64,000 nt of DNA from positions 1-64,000 of the forward strand of contig JBEEOW010000006.1 in NCBI GenBank assembly GCA_041191405.1, in the 5' to 3' direction. The position numbers were made by a program, and so were the translations under genes. The stretch comes from JBEEOW01 sp041191405 (GTDB taxonomy: Bacteria > Bacteroidota > Bacteroidia > Cytophagales > UBA9547). Below the pieces are notes generated by a model. That model made no database searches and was not told where the DNA came from. It worked only from the letters and a program-made list of their open reading frames with translations. Each line of letters begins with the position of its first letter. Position 1 is the stretch's first letter. Positions 41,633 through 50,585 of the stretch are shown in pieces.

Positions 41633-41670
41633 CTCAAACTGAAAACTAAAAACTGAAAACCGACAACTAA
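41633..41670 (+). repeat. Degenerate heptamer-like tract before nuoE
   Basis: An imperfect tandem of AACTGAA/AACTAAA-type units ends 2 bp before the nuoE start codon. Similar tracts precede nuoG and the tolC-like gene. Confidence 0.6.
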
Positions 41671-41672
41671 TA

Positions 41673-42203
41673 ATGTCTGATACAACTACAAAAAAGATAG
41701 AATTTTCTCCTGAAGCTAAAGCTTTAGTTGAGAAATATATCAGTAAATTTCCTGAAGGAAAGCATAAATCGGCTATTATTTCAATATTACATTTAGCGCA
41801 AGCTGAGTTTAATGGCTGGTTAAGTCCAGAAGTAATGGATTATGTAGCTGAAATATTAAACATCAAACCAATTGAAGTTTACGAAGTAGCTACTTTTTAC
41901 TCTCAATACTATCTTAAACCTCAAGGAAAATATGTACTTGAAGTTTGTAGAACAGGACCATGTTGCTTACGTGGTGCAGAAGATATCATTGAATACACAT
42001 GTAAAAAGTTGGGTATCAAAGAAGGCGAAACCACACCAGACGGTATGTTCACTGTTAAAGGTGTTGAATGTTTAGCAGCTTGCGGTGAAGCACCAATGAT
42101 GCAAGTAGGTTTAGATTATCATGTTGATTTAACACATGAAAAAATAGACTCACTTTTAGATAAATTTAAGTTAGAAAACAAAGTATCAAGAGCATTTCCA
42201 TAA
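41673..42203 (+). CDS. nuoE: NADH-quinone oxidoreductase subunit E
   Basis: The 176-aa subunit of the NADH dehydrogenase module binds the [2Fe-2S] cluster N1a. The four ligands are Cys92 and Cys97 in V-C-R-T-G-P-C and Cys133 and Cys137 in V-E-C-L-A-A-C-G. The gene is preceded by a 122-bp gap ending in a degenerate heptamer-like tract and overlaps the nuoF start by 1 bp (TAATG). Confidence 0.96.
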   Translation: MSDTTTKKIEFSPEAKALVEKYISKFPEGKHKSAIISILHLAQAEFNGWLSPEVMDYVAEILNIKPIEVYEVATFYSQYYLKPQGKYVLEVCRTGPCCLRGAEDIIEYTCKKLGIKEGETTPDGMFTVKGVECLAACGEAPMMQVGLDYHVDLTHEKIDSLLDKFKLENKVSRAFP

Positions 42204-43537
42204 TGGCTGATAGAGTTAAAATATTAACTCAGCACGTAAATGTGCCGGGTATCGAAACATTTGAGGTATATCGCAAACACGGTGGGTATGCTTCTGTAGA
42301 GAAAGCATTGAAAACAATGTCGCCTGATGATGTTACTGAAGAAGTAAAAAAATCGGGTCTTCGTGGTAGAGGAGGCGCAGGTTTCCCTACTGGTATGAAA
42401 TGGAGCTTTGTTGATAAAAAATCAGGAAAACCAAGATACTTAGTTTGTAACGGTGACGAAAGTGAGCCAGGTACATTCAAAGATAGATACTTAATGAGTA
42501 AAATACCTCACCTTTTGGTTGAAGGTATGATTACTTCAAGTTTTGCAATTGGAGCAAACTTATCATACATCTACATCCGTGGTGAGATGATGTATGTAGT
42601 TCGTATTATCCAAAAAGCAATTGACGAAGCTCGTGCAGCTGGATTTTTAGGTAAAAATATTTTAGGTACAGGTTACGATTTAGATTTACATGTTACTTGT
42701 GGAGCAGGTGCTTACATCTGTGGTGAAGAAACAGCCTTAATCGAATCTCTTGAAGGAAAAAGAGGTAACCCACGTATCAAACCACCATTCCCTGCAATTG
42801 CAGGTTTGTATGGTAACCCAACAGTAGTAAACAATGTTGAGTCTATTGCTTCAGTACCATATATTGTAAATAATGGTGGTGATGAATATGCTAAAATTGG
42901 TGTTGGTAGAAGTACAGGAACAAAATTAATTTCAGCATCTGGACACATCAAAAATCCAGGAGTTTATGAAATTGAATTAGGTTTACCTGTTGATGAGTTT
43001 TTAAATTCTCCTGAATACTTAGGTGGTTCATGGAAAAGCGATAAAAAAATCAAAGCAATCATTGCTGGTGGTTCATCAGTGCCAATTTTACCACTTGAAT
43101 TATTCCTAAAAAATGCTGCTGGCGAACCAAGATTAATGACTTACGAGTCACTTTCTGATGGTGGTTTTGCTACAGGAACAATGTTAGGTTCGGGAGGTTT
43201 CTTTGCAATGGATGAAGATACATGTATTGTTAAAAATACTTGGAACTTATCTCGTTTCTATCATCACGAATCATGCGGACAATGTTCGCCATGTAGAGAA
43301 GGAACTGGTTGGTTAGAAAAAGTTTTACACGCTATAGAATCAGGTCACGGTAAACAAAGTGATATTGATTTATTAGTCGATATTGCTAAGAAAATTGAAG
43401 GAAACACAATTTGTCCACTAGGTGATGCAGCAGCTTGGCCAGTAGGAAGTGCTATCCGTCATTTCAGACACGAATTTGAATGGCATGTTGCAAATCCTAA
43501 ATTAGCAGCTGAACCTGGTGCAGTTTATAGAGCCTAA
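42203..43537 (+). CDS. nuoF: NADH-quinone oxidoreductase subunit F
   Basis: The 444-aa subunit (51-kDa type) oxidises NADH with FMN. The FMN/NADH-binding glycine-rich segment L-R-G-R-G-G-A-G-F-P-T-G-M-K-W is followed by C-N-G-D-E-S-E-P-G-T, the G-A-G-A-Y-I-C-G-E-E-T-A-L segment, and the N3 [4Fe-4S] motif E-S-C-G-Q-C-S-P-C-R-E-G-T plus the distal Cys in T-I-C-P-L-G-D-A. It ends the first translationally coupled block of the operon. Confidence 0.97.
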   Translation: MADRVKILTQHVNVPGIETFEVYRKHGGYASVEKALKTMSPDDVTEEVKKSGLRGRGGAGFPTGMKWSFVDKKSGKPRYLVCNGDESEPGTFKDRYLMSKIPHLLVEGMITSSFAIGANLSYIYIRGEMMYVVRIIQKAIDEARAAGFLGKNILGTGYDLDLHVTCGAGAYICGEETALIESLEGKRGNPRIKPPFPAIAGLYGNPTVVNNVESIASVPYIVNNGGDEYAKIGVGRSTGTKLISASGHIKNPGVYEIELGLPVDEFLNSPEYLGGSWKSDKKIKAIIAGGSSVPILPLELFLKNAAGEPRLMTYESLSDGGFATGTMLGSGGFFAMDEDTCIVKNTWNLSRFYHHESCGQCSPCREGTGWLEKVLHAIESGHGKQSDIDLLVDIAKKIEGNTICPLGDAAAWPVGSAIRHFRHEFEWHVANPKLAAEPGAVYRA

Positions 43538-43542
43538 AAATA

Positions 43543-43703
43543 ATTAAGAATTAGTAATTAAGAATTAATATAGTTTCAACTTATTGATTGTTAATTGCTA
43601 ATTATTGGTTTTTGAATAAAGTAAAATTAATTCGATGAAATCATCTTCATTGAATAAGAAATAAATACAGTTACCGATAACTGTTAACTGATAACTGTTA
43701 ACT
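43543..43703 (+). repeat. Degenerate short-repeat tracts between nuoF and nuoG
   Basis: The 170-bp gap contains an AATTAAGAATTA-type tract (43543-43571), also seen at 55201-55235, and an AACTGATAACTGTT-type tract (43668-43703) running up to the nuoG start. No terminator is visible. Confidence 0.55.
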
Positions 43704-43707
43704 TGAA

Positions 43708-44712
43708 ATGGATTTAATAAAAGTAACAATCGACGGAGATGAAGTAATGGTTGCCCCTGGGACAACAATACTTCAAGCTGCTCGCCAATTAGGGAAGCAT
43801 GTTCCGCCTGCCATGTGCTATTATTCTAAGCTTGAAGGTTCGGGAGGAAAATGTAGAACTTGTATCGTAAAAGTTACACAAGGTTCTGAAAAAGACCCTC
43901 GCCCAATGCCAAAACCAGTTGCTTCTTGTAGAACAGCCGTTATGGATGGAATGGTAGTTATGAATGAAACTTCGCCAGAAGTTATGGAATCAAGAAAAGG
44001 TGTTGTTGAGATGTTGTTATTAAACCATCCTCTTGACTGCCCAATTTGTGACCAAGCTGGTGAATGTCACTTACAAGATTTAGGTTACGAACATGGGGCA
44101 AATGCTTCACGTTATGATTTCCCTCGTCGAAAGTTTAACAAAATTGATATTGGACCTTATGTTCAGTTACACATGACTCGTTGCATACTTTGCTACAGAT
44201 GTGTATTTACTGCTGACCAAATTACTGACAAACGTGTACACGGTGTGTTAGGAAGAGGTGATGCAGCTGAAATCAGTACATATATTGAGAAAGCGATTGA
44301 CAATGATTTCTCAGGAAACGTAATTGACGTTTGTCCTGTGGGAGCATTAACTGATAAAACTTTCCGTTTCAAAAACAGGGTTTGGTTTACAAAACCAATG
44401 AATGCTCACAGAAATTGTGAAAATGAAAAATGCTCTGGTAAAGTACACTTGTGGACAAGAAACGGTGATATTTTAAGAGTAACAGCTCGTAAAGACCAAT
44501 GGGGAGAAGTTGAAAGCTTTATCTGCAATACTTGTAGATTTGAGAAAAAATCAGCTTCTGATTGGGTAATTGAAGGTCCAGCTGAAATACGCCACACTTC
44601 TGTTATTTCTCAAAACCACTATGAAACTAAGTCAGAACAACCTGTTGTTCCTGCAAAACCTAGTATTCATACATTGGGTCCTATTAAAGAAACTACCTAT
44701 TTGAAAAAATAA
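43708..44712 (+). CDS. nuoG: NADH-quinone oxidoreductase subunit G, short form
   Basis: The 334-aa protein has the [2Fe-2S] ligands Cys37, Cys49, Cys52 and Cys74. The His-coordinated N5 centre is H107, C111, C114 and C120, and the N4 ligands are C159, C162, C165 and C209. Four further cysteines (237, 242, 273 and 276) suggest an additional metal site at the start of the otherwise missing molybdopterin-type domain. The usual enterobacterial NuoG is about 900 aa; short forms like this one occur in several Bacteroidota. It transfers electrons from NuoF/E to NuoI. It ends 10 bp before nuoH. Confidence 0.93.
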   Translation: MDLIKVTIDGDEVMVAPGTTILQAARQLGKHVPPAMCYYSKLEGSGGKCRTCIVKVTQGSEKDPRPMPKPVASCRTAVMDGMVVMNETSPEVMESRKGVVEMLLLNHPLDCPICDQAGECHLQDLGYEHGANASRYDFPRRKFNKIDIGPYVQLHMTRCILCYRCVFTADQITDKRVHGVLGRGDAAEISTYIEKAIDNDFSGNVIDVCPVGALTDKTFRFKNRVWFTKPMNAHRNCENEKCSGKVHLWTRNGDILRVTARKDQWGEVESFICNTCRFEKKSASDWVIEGPAEIRHTSVISQNHYETKSEQPVVPAKPSIHTLGPIKETTYLKK

Positions 44713-44722
44713 TTATTGACCA

Positions 44723-45754
44723 ATGGATTTTGAAATAGTATTTAAGTTAATAATGATTGTAACTGTGTTTGGTGTAAGTTTGGGTACAGCCATGTATTCA
44801 ACTTTAGCTGAGCGTAAGTTTGCAGCGTTTTTCCAAGATAGGATAGGACCAGATAGAGCTGGTAAATGGGGTTTATTACAACCTCTTGCTGATGGTGGTA
44901 AACTTTTCTCAAAAGAAGAGATTATTCCTGGTGATGCTAATATTTTAATGTTCATTGCTGGACCATCTCTAGCAATGTTAACTGCTTGTATGACAAGTGC
45001 TGTAGTGCCTTGGGGAACATACCTTGAAATTAATGATTTAAAATTGCCATTAATTGTTGCAGATATCAATGTAGGTATCTTATATGTTTTTGGTGTCGTG
45101 TCTTTAGGTGTTTACGGAATCATGATAGGTGGTTGGGCTTCGAATAACAAATTCTCTTTATTAGGAGCAATTCGTGGAGCATCACAAAATATTAGTTACG
45201 AAATAGCAATGGGACTTTCAATCATTGCTTTGGTAATGATAACTGAATCATTGAGTCTTAAAGAAATTGCAGCACAACAATCATCATTCCACGGAATGAA
45301 CTGGTATGTAATCAAACAACCACTTGGTTTCTTGATTTTCTTAATCTGTGCTTTTGCAGAAACTAACAGAACTCCTTTTGACTTACCAGAGTGTGAGGCT
45401 GAGCTTGTAGGAGGTTACCACACTGAGTATAGCTCTATGAAATTAGGTTTTTACCTTTTCGCAGAGTATATCAACATGTTTGTTTCGTCGGCAGTAATGG
45501 CTACCTTATATTTTGGTGGTTATAACTTCCCATTCATGAATGAATTAGGATTAGATCATAATATAGTTGCAATTTTAGGCGTATTAGCTTTATTTGTAAA
45601 AATATTAATGTTTATCTTCTTCTTTATGTGGGTAAGATGGACATTGCCACGTTTCCGTTATGACCAATTAATGCGTCTAGGATGGCAAATATTAATACCA
45701 TTATCTATTGTAAACATTATTGTTACAGGAGGTTTTGTGTTGTTCTTTAAATAA
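44723..45754 (+). CDS. nuoH: NADH-quinone oxidoreductase subunit H
   Basis: The 343-aa membrane subunit has eight helices. Its family signatures are A-E-R-K-F-A-A-F-F-Q-D-R-I-G-P-D-R-A-G, the acidic loop A-F-A-E-T-N-R-T-P-F-D-L-P-E-C-E-A-E-L-V-G-G-Y-H-T-E-Y-S-S-M-K, and R-W-T-L-P-R-F-R-Y-D-Q-L-M at the end. It forms the floor of the quinone chamber and couples quinone chemistry to the proton channels. Confidence 0.97.
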   Translation: MDFEIVFKLIMIVTVFGVSLGTAMYSTLAERKFAAFFQDRIGPDRAGKWGLLQPLADGGKLFSKEEIIPGDANILMFIAGPSLAMLTACMTSAVVPWGTYLEINDLKLPLIVADINVGILYVFGVVSLGVYGIMIGGWASNNKFSLLGAIRGASQNISYEIAMGLSIIALVMITESLSLKEIAAQQSSFHGMNWYVIKQPLGFLIFLICAFAETNRTPFDLPECEAELVGGYHTEYSSMKLGFYLFAEYINMFVSSAVMATLYFGGYNFPFMNELGLDHNIVAILGVLALFVKILMFIFFFMWVRWTLPRFRYDQLMRLGWQILIPLSIVNIIVTGGFVLFFK

Positions 45755-45786
45755 ATATTGGTAAGATAAATTCAATCTAAACAAAG

Positions 45787-46335
45787 ATGAAACTCACTAC
45801 CAGATCAAAAATGGTTGTAAATAAGCAAATGACCTTTAGTGAAAGGATTTATTTGCCTGCAATAATAAGTGGTATGGCGGTAACGCTAAAACACTTTTTT
45901 ATGCCAAAAGTTACCATTCGTTATCCTGAAGTAAAACGTAAATTCGCAGCTGTTTACAGAGGTGTTCACGTTTTGAAAAGAGATGAAAACGGAGCTGAAA
46001 GATGTACTGCTTGTGGTTTATGTGCATTATCGTGTCCTGCAGAAGCTATCACTATGACAGCTGCTGAAAGAAAACCAGGAGAAGAGCATTTATATAAAGA
46101 AGAAAAATATGCAGAAGTATATGAAATCAATATGCTTCGTTGTATTTTCTGCGGTTTGTGCGAAGAGGCTTGTCCAAAAGAAGCTATTTTCTTAACAGCA
46201 GAAGAAATTGCACCAGCTAGATATGATAGAAAATCTCTAGTATTTGGTAAAGATAAATTAGTTGAAAAAGAGCATCATCCAAACGGAAAAGTTAGAGGTG
46301 GTGGTCCATTAGAAGAGCGTTTGTATCATGGATAA
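45787..46335 (+). CDS. nuoI: NADH-quinone oxidoreductase subunit I
   Basis: The 182-aa subunit carries two [4Fe-4S] clusters (N6a and N6b). The motifs are C73-T-A-C-G-L-C-A-L-S-C-P and C119-I-F-C-G-L-C-E-E-A-C-P-K. It transfers electrons to NuoB. An amphipathic N-terminal segment anchors it to the membrane arm. It overlaps nuoJ by 8 bp, so the two are translationally coupled. Confidence 0.97.
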   Translation: MKLTTRSKMVVNKQMTFSERIYLPAIISGMAVTLKHFFMPKVTIRYPEVKRKFAAVYRGVHVLKRDENGAERCTACGLCALSCPAEAITMTAAERKPGEEHLYKEEKYAEVYEINMLRCIFCGLCEEACPKEAIFLTAEEIAPARYDRKSLVFGKDKLVEKEHHPNGKVRGGGPLEERLYHG

Positions 46336-46822
46336 AATATTTTACTTCCTTTCGTTTTTGGCACTTTTGAGTGCTGGTATGGTTGTAGCAACCAAAAATC
46401 CTATACATTCAGTATTGTATTTGTTAGTAACATTTACTTCAATCACTGGGCATTACATTTTATTTAATGCACAGTTTTTGGCAGCAGTAAATTTTATAGT
46501 TTATATGGGAGCTATCATGGTTCTTTTCTTATTCGTTATCATGTTCTTGAATTTGAATGAGAAAATTGAACCAATGAAAAGTAACATCATGAAATTTATT
46601 GGTGTTATTGCTGGTTGTGTTTTATTAGCATTATTTGTTGGCACTTACAAAAGTGCGCTTGTTATGCCAGTTCAACCTGGTGTTGATACACAAATTGGAT
46701 TACTTAAAAGTTTAGGTTTAGTTTTATTCCGTGACTTTATGTTGCCATTTGAAGTTGCTTCGGTTTTGCTTTTAGCAGCAATGATTGGTGCGGTAATGCT
46801 TGCTAAAAAAGATTGGAATTAA
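46328..46822 (+). CDS. nuoJ: NADH-quinone oxidoreductase subunit J
   Basis: The 164-aa hydrophobic protein has five helices. The NuoJ pattern N-P-I-H-S-V-L-Y-L is followed by the pi-bulge helix region F-I-V-Y-M-G-A-I-M-V-L-F-L-F-V-I-M-F-L-N, which is the most conserved part of the family. It belongs to the membrane arm between NuoA/H and NuoK. The start overlaps the nuoI end by 8 bp; nuoK follows after 14 bp. Confidence 0.96.
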   Translation: MDKIFYFLSFLALLSAGMVVATKNPIHSVLYLLVTFTSITGHYILFNAQFLAAVNFIVYMGAIMVLFLFVIMFLNLNEKIEPMKSNIMKFIGVIAGCVLLALFVGTYKSALVMPVQPGVDTQIGLLKSLGLVLFRDFMLPFEVASVLLLAAMIGAVMLAKKDWN

Positions 46823-46836
46823 TTGTATAGAAAGCA

Positions 46837-47157
46837 ATGGAAAGTATAATTAACGTAATACCATTAAATTATTACATCATGTTGAGTGCAGCTTTATTCT
46901 GCATTGGAGTTACAGGTGTATTAATTAGAAGAAATGCCATTATTCTATTTATGTCAATAGAATTGATGTTGAATTCAGTAAATTTATTACTTACTGCATT
47001 TTCATCTTACAGTGGTGATCCAAACGGACAAGTTTTTGTGTTCTTTATTATGGCTGTAGCTGCTGCAGAGGTAGCAGTTGGTTTGGCAATAATTGTAGTT
47101 ATGTATAGGAACACAAGTTCTATCGACATAGATTTATTAGATAAGTTAAGAAATTAA
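46837..47157 (+). CDS. nuoK: NADH-quinone oxidoreductase subunit K
   Basis: The 106-aa, three-helix MrpC-like subunit has the conserved membrane glutamate in S-I-E-L-M-L-N-S-V-N-L and a second one in A-A-E-V-A-V-G-L-A. Both are part of the proton-transfer chain. Size and order within the operon are standard. Confidence 0.97.
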   Translation: MESIINVIPLNYYIMLSAALFCIGVTGVLIRRNAIILFMSIELMLNSVNLLLTAFSSYSGDPNGQVFVFFIMAVAAAEVAVGLAIIVVMYRNTSSIDIDLLDKLRN

Positions 47158-47180
47158 TCAAGTTAGATATTCCTTTGATT

Positions 47181-49100
47181 ATGAAAGAATTAGTAAAGTT
47201 TATTCCATTGTTGCCTCTTGCAGGTTTCCTTGTGAATGGTCTTCTGAATAAAAAGATGCCAAAAACAATGGCTGGCTTGTTAGCAAGTTCAGTAATGGCT
47301 TTTGCTTTTATCATTTCGTTTTCAACATTTTTAAGCATTAAGGATCAACCTAATGCTTCATTTGTTGTAAACATTTATGATTTTATCAATGTTGGCTCAT
47401 TAAAGATTCCATTCTCGTTTTTAATTGATCCATTATCAGTATTGATGATGATGATTATTACAGGTGTTGGTTTCTTAATTCATATTTACTCAATGGGTTA
47501 TATGCATGACGACGAAGGTCAAGTAAGATTTTTTGCTTACTTAAACTTATTCGTTTTCTTCATGCTTTTATTGGTAATGGGTTCAAACTACATTATCATG
47601 TTCATTGGATGGGAAGGTGTAGGTTTATGCTCGTACTTATTAATTGGTTTCTGGTATAAAAATCAAAACTATAACGATGCTGCTAAAAAAGCATTTATTG
47701 TTAACCGTGTAGGTGATTTAGGTTTTATCCTTGCCATTTTCTTGATTTTCAATCAATTTGGTTCGGTACAATTTGCTGATGTTATTGCTTCTGCATCTAA
47801 ATTAGGAACAGGAAGTGTAATGTTAACAGCAATAACTTTATTGTTATTTGTTGGAGCAACTGGTAAATCGGCACAATTACCATTATTTACTTGGTTACCT
47901 GATGCAATGGCTGGTCCAACGCCTGTATCTGCACTTATTCACGCAGCTACAATGGTAACAGCTGGTATTTACATGATTATTCGTTCAAATATTCTGTTTA
48001 CATTATCTCCAACTACTTGTGCTGTAATTGCTGGTGTAGGTGTAGCAACAGCTTTATTTGCTGCAACAATCGGTTTAGCACAAAATGATATTAAGAAGGT
48101 ATTAGCATACTCAACAGTAAGTCAACTTGGATTTATGTTCTTAGCATTAGGTGTTGGTTCATACACTGGTGCATTATTCCATGTAATGACTCACGCTTTC
48201 TTTAAAGCTTTATTATTCTTAGGTGCAGGTAGTGTTATTCACGCTGTTTCTGGCGAACAAGATATTCGTAAAATGGGTGGATTGAAAGGTAAGCTTACAA
48301 TCACTTTTATTACTTTCTTGTTAGGAACAATTGCAATCTCTGGTATTCCTCCTTTCTCGGGTTTCTTCTCTAAAGATGAAATTTTAGCGGCAGCATTTAG
48401 TTATAGTCCTATTCTTTGGGGCTTAGGTGCGGTAGCAGCATTCTGCACTGCATTTTATATGTTCAGATTATTGTTCTTAACTTTCTTTGGAACATTCAGA
48501 GGAACTGAAGAGCAAAAACATCATTTACATGAGTCGCCAATTTCAATGACTTTACCTTTGATGGTTTTAGCAGTATTATCTGTAGTAGGTGGATATGCAA
48601 ATATTCCTGCGGTATTAGGTGGTGGCGAATATTTAGCTAAATATTTAGCTCCAGTTTTAGCTCCAACAACTGAATACATTGCTGCTCACGGACACAAAGC
48701 ACATTTATCTCATGAAACAGAATATGCTTTAATGGGAGCTTCGGTGGTTATTGCATTGATAGGAATTATTTTAGCTTATGTTACTTATGTTGCTAAAAAA
48801 GCAGTTCCTGCAGAGGATGGTGCTGAACTTGGTTTCTTACACAAATTAATCTTAAATAAATATTATGTTGATGAAATCTACGATGCTGTTTTTGTAAAAC
48901 CATTGTATGCACTTTCATCATTCGGATATAAATTTGTTGAAGTTTCGGGTATTGATAAGTTAGTTAACTTAACATCAGATAGTTTTGTATTAGGCTCAAA
49001 AGTTAGTTCAAAACTTCAAACTGGTAATGTTGGAACGTATTTATTACTTATGGTAATAGGTGTCATTGCAATATTGGCTTATAATTTCTCAAGAATTTAA
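47181..49100 (+). CDS. nuoL: NADH-quinone oxidoreductase subunit L
   Basis: The 639-aa antiporter-like subunit has the proton-channel residues in W-E-G-V-G-L-C-S-Y-L-L-I-G-F-W, T-G-K-S-A-Q-L-P-L-F-T-W-L-P-D-A-M-A-G-P-T-P-V-S-A-L-I-H-A, and the H-x-x-x-H-A-F-F-K-A-L-L-F-L segment. The C-terminal lateral helix region is present (the last 100 residues). ATG 47181 is taken as the start; a TTG two codons upstream is possible. Confidence 0.96.
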   Translation: MKELVKFIPLLPLAGFLVNGLLNKKMPKTMAGLLASSVMAFAFIISFSTFLSIKDQPNASFVVNIYDFINVGSLKIPFSFLIDPLSVLMMMIITGVGFLIHIYSMGYMHDDEGQVRFFAYLNLFVFFMLLLVMGSNYIIMFIGWEGVGLCSYLLIGFWYKNQNYNDAAKKAFIVNRVGDLGFILAIFLIFNQFGSVQFADVIASASKLGTGSVMLTAITLLLFVGATGKSAQLPLFTWLPDAMAGPTPVSALIHAATMVTAGIYMIIRSNILFTLSPTTCAVIAGVGVATALFAATIGLAQNDIKKVLAYSTVSQLGFMFLALGVGSYTGALFHVMTHAFFKALLFLGAGSVIHAVSGEQDIRKMGGLKGKLTITFITFLLGTIAISGIPPFSGFFSKDEILAAAFSYSPILWGLGAVAAFCTAFYMFRLLFLTFFGTFRGTEEQKHHLHESPISMTLPLMVLAVLSVVGGYANIPAVLGGGEYLAKYLAPVLAPTTEYIAAHGHKAHLSHETEYALMGASVVIALIGIILAYVTYVAKKAVPAEDGAELGFLHKLILNKYYVDEIYDAVFVKPLYALSSFGYKFVEVSGIDKLVNLTSDSFVLGSKVSSKLQTGNVGTYLLLMVIGVIAILAYNFSRI

Positions 49101-49127
49101 TTCAACATTAGAATATAAATATTGTAA

Positions 49128-50582
49128 ATGATTACGCTAGCATTAATCTTCTTCCCGCTAATAGCATCGATATTAGTTTTTCTTTCAGGGAATAATAACG
49201 CAAAAAAGGTAGCATTACTTGGCGGACTAGTACAGTTCGTTTTATCACTTGTTGCTTTAAGTAAATATCAAGTTGATCCTTCGTCTTTAGCTGTAAACCA
49301 AGCATGGTTAACTTCTTTAGGAGTTAATTTTACAGTTGGTATCGACGGAATTGGAATTGTATTGGTTTTATTAACTTCGTTTTTAATTCCAATAATTATC
49401 CTTTCAACATTTGAAAGAGAGTTTAAAAATGCAGCTGCTTTTTATGCACTCATTTTATTCATGTCTTCTGCATTGATTGGAGTATTTGTTTCTTATAACT
49501 TATTGTTATTCTATATTTTCTGGGAAGCAGCATTGATTCCAATTTATTTCATTGCTGGTTATTGGGGTGGTGAAGATAGAGTTAAAGTTACTTTCAAATT
49601 CTTCTTATATACTATTATAGGAAGTTTGTTCATGTTGGTAGGTATTATTTATGTTTACTTACAAGCTCGTTCATTTGATTACACTACATTATCAGCTTTA
49701 GAATTAACTTGTTCACAACAAGGTTGGTTATTCTGGGCATTCTTTATTGCATTTGCTATCAAAATGCCAATTTTTCCATTCCATACATGGCAACCAAACA
49801 CATATACTACTGCACCAGCAGCTGGTACTATGTTGTTATCTGGTATCATGTTAAAAATGGGTATTTTTGGAGTAATCAGATGGTTAGTTCCAATTTCAAA
49901 AGCTGCATTTTTATGCAATGGCGATATTGTAATTGTATTTGCAGTAATAGGTATAGTTTATGGTGCTGTGTTAGCTATTAAGCAAGATGATATTAAGAGA
50001 TTAGTTGCTTTCTCATCAATTTCACACGTTGGTTTAATTGCTGCTGGTTTATTTGCTGCAAATGAATTATCATTACAAGGTTCAGTAATTCAAATGTTTG
50101 CACATGGTGTAAATGTTGTTGGTATATTCTTTATTGTTGATTTAATTGAAAGAAGAACTGGAACACGTTCAATCAAAGAACTAGGTGGAATTATCAATCA
50201 AGCTCCTTTATTGTCAGTATTCTTTGTAATAATAATGTTAGGTTCAGTAGCATTACCACTTACAAATGGTTTTGTTGGTGAGTTCTTATTATTAAACGGA
50301 TTGTTCCAATATCATGCAGGTTTAGCAGCTGTTGCAGGTTTATCAATTATTTTAGGAGCTGTGTATATGTTAAAAATGTATCAAAATGTAATGTTAGGAG
50401 AGTCAAACGAAGTTACTTCTAATTTTGCTCCTTTAACATTATCAGAGATTATTGTGTTAACTGTCATTTCAGCTACAGTAATTATTATGGGAGTGTATCC
50501 TAAGTATTTCCTTGATTTATCTCAAGCTGATATACATTCTTTAGTTAGTTCTCATTGTTCATCAGCTTCTTGTATAAAGTAA
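49128..50582 (+). CDS. nuoM: NADH-quinone oxidoreductase subunit M
   Basis: The 484-aa antiporter-like subunit of the membrane arm shows the family segments F-Y-I-F-W-E-A-A-L-I-P-I-Y-F (with the key Glu), K-M-P-I-F-P-F-H-T-W-Q-P-N-T-Y-T-T-A-P-A-A-G-T-M-L-L-S-G, and A-F-S-S-I-S-H-V-G-L. In most bacteria the loop reads L-P-D-A-H-x-x-A-P; here the variant Q-P-N-T-Y-T-T-A-P is the Bacteroidota form. nuoN starts 3 bp after it. Confidence 0.96.
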   Translation: MITLALIFFPLIASILVFLSGNNNAKKVALLGGLVQFVLSLVALSKYQVDPSSLAVNQAWLTSLGVNFTVGIDGIGIVLVLLTSFLIPIIILSTFEREFKNAAAFYALILFMSSALIGVFVSYNLLLFYIFWEAALIPIYFIAGYWGGEDRVKVTFKFFLYTIIGSLFMLVGIIYVYLQARSFDYTTLSALELTCSQQGWLFWAFFIAFAIKMPIFPFHTWQPNTYTTAPAAGTMLLSGIMLKMGIFGVIRWLVPISKAAFLCNGDIVIVFAVIGIVYGAVLAIKQDDIKRLVAFSSISHVGLIAAGLFAANELSLQGSVIQMFAHGVNVVGIFFIVDLIERRTGTRSIKELGGIINQAPLLSVFFVIIMLGSVALPLTNGFVGEFLLLNGLFQYHAGLAAVAGLSIILGAVYMLKMYQNVMLGESNEVTSNFAPLTLSEIIVLTVISATVIIMGVYPKYFLDLSQADIHSLVSSHCSSASCIK

Positions 50583-50585
50583 ATT

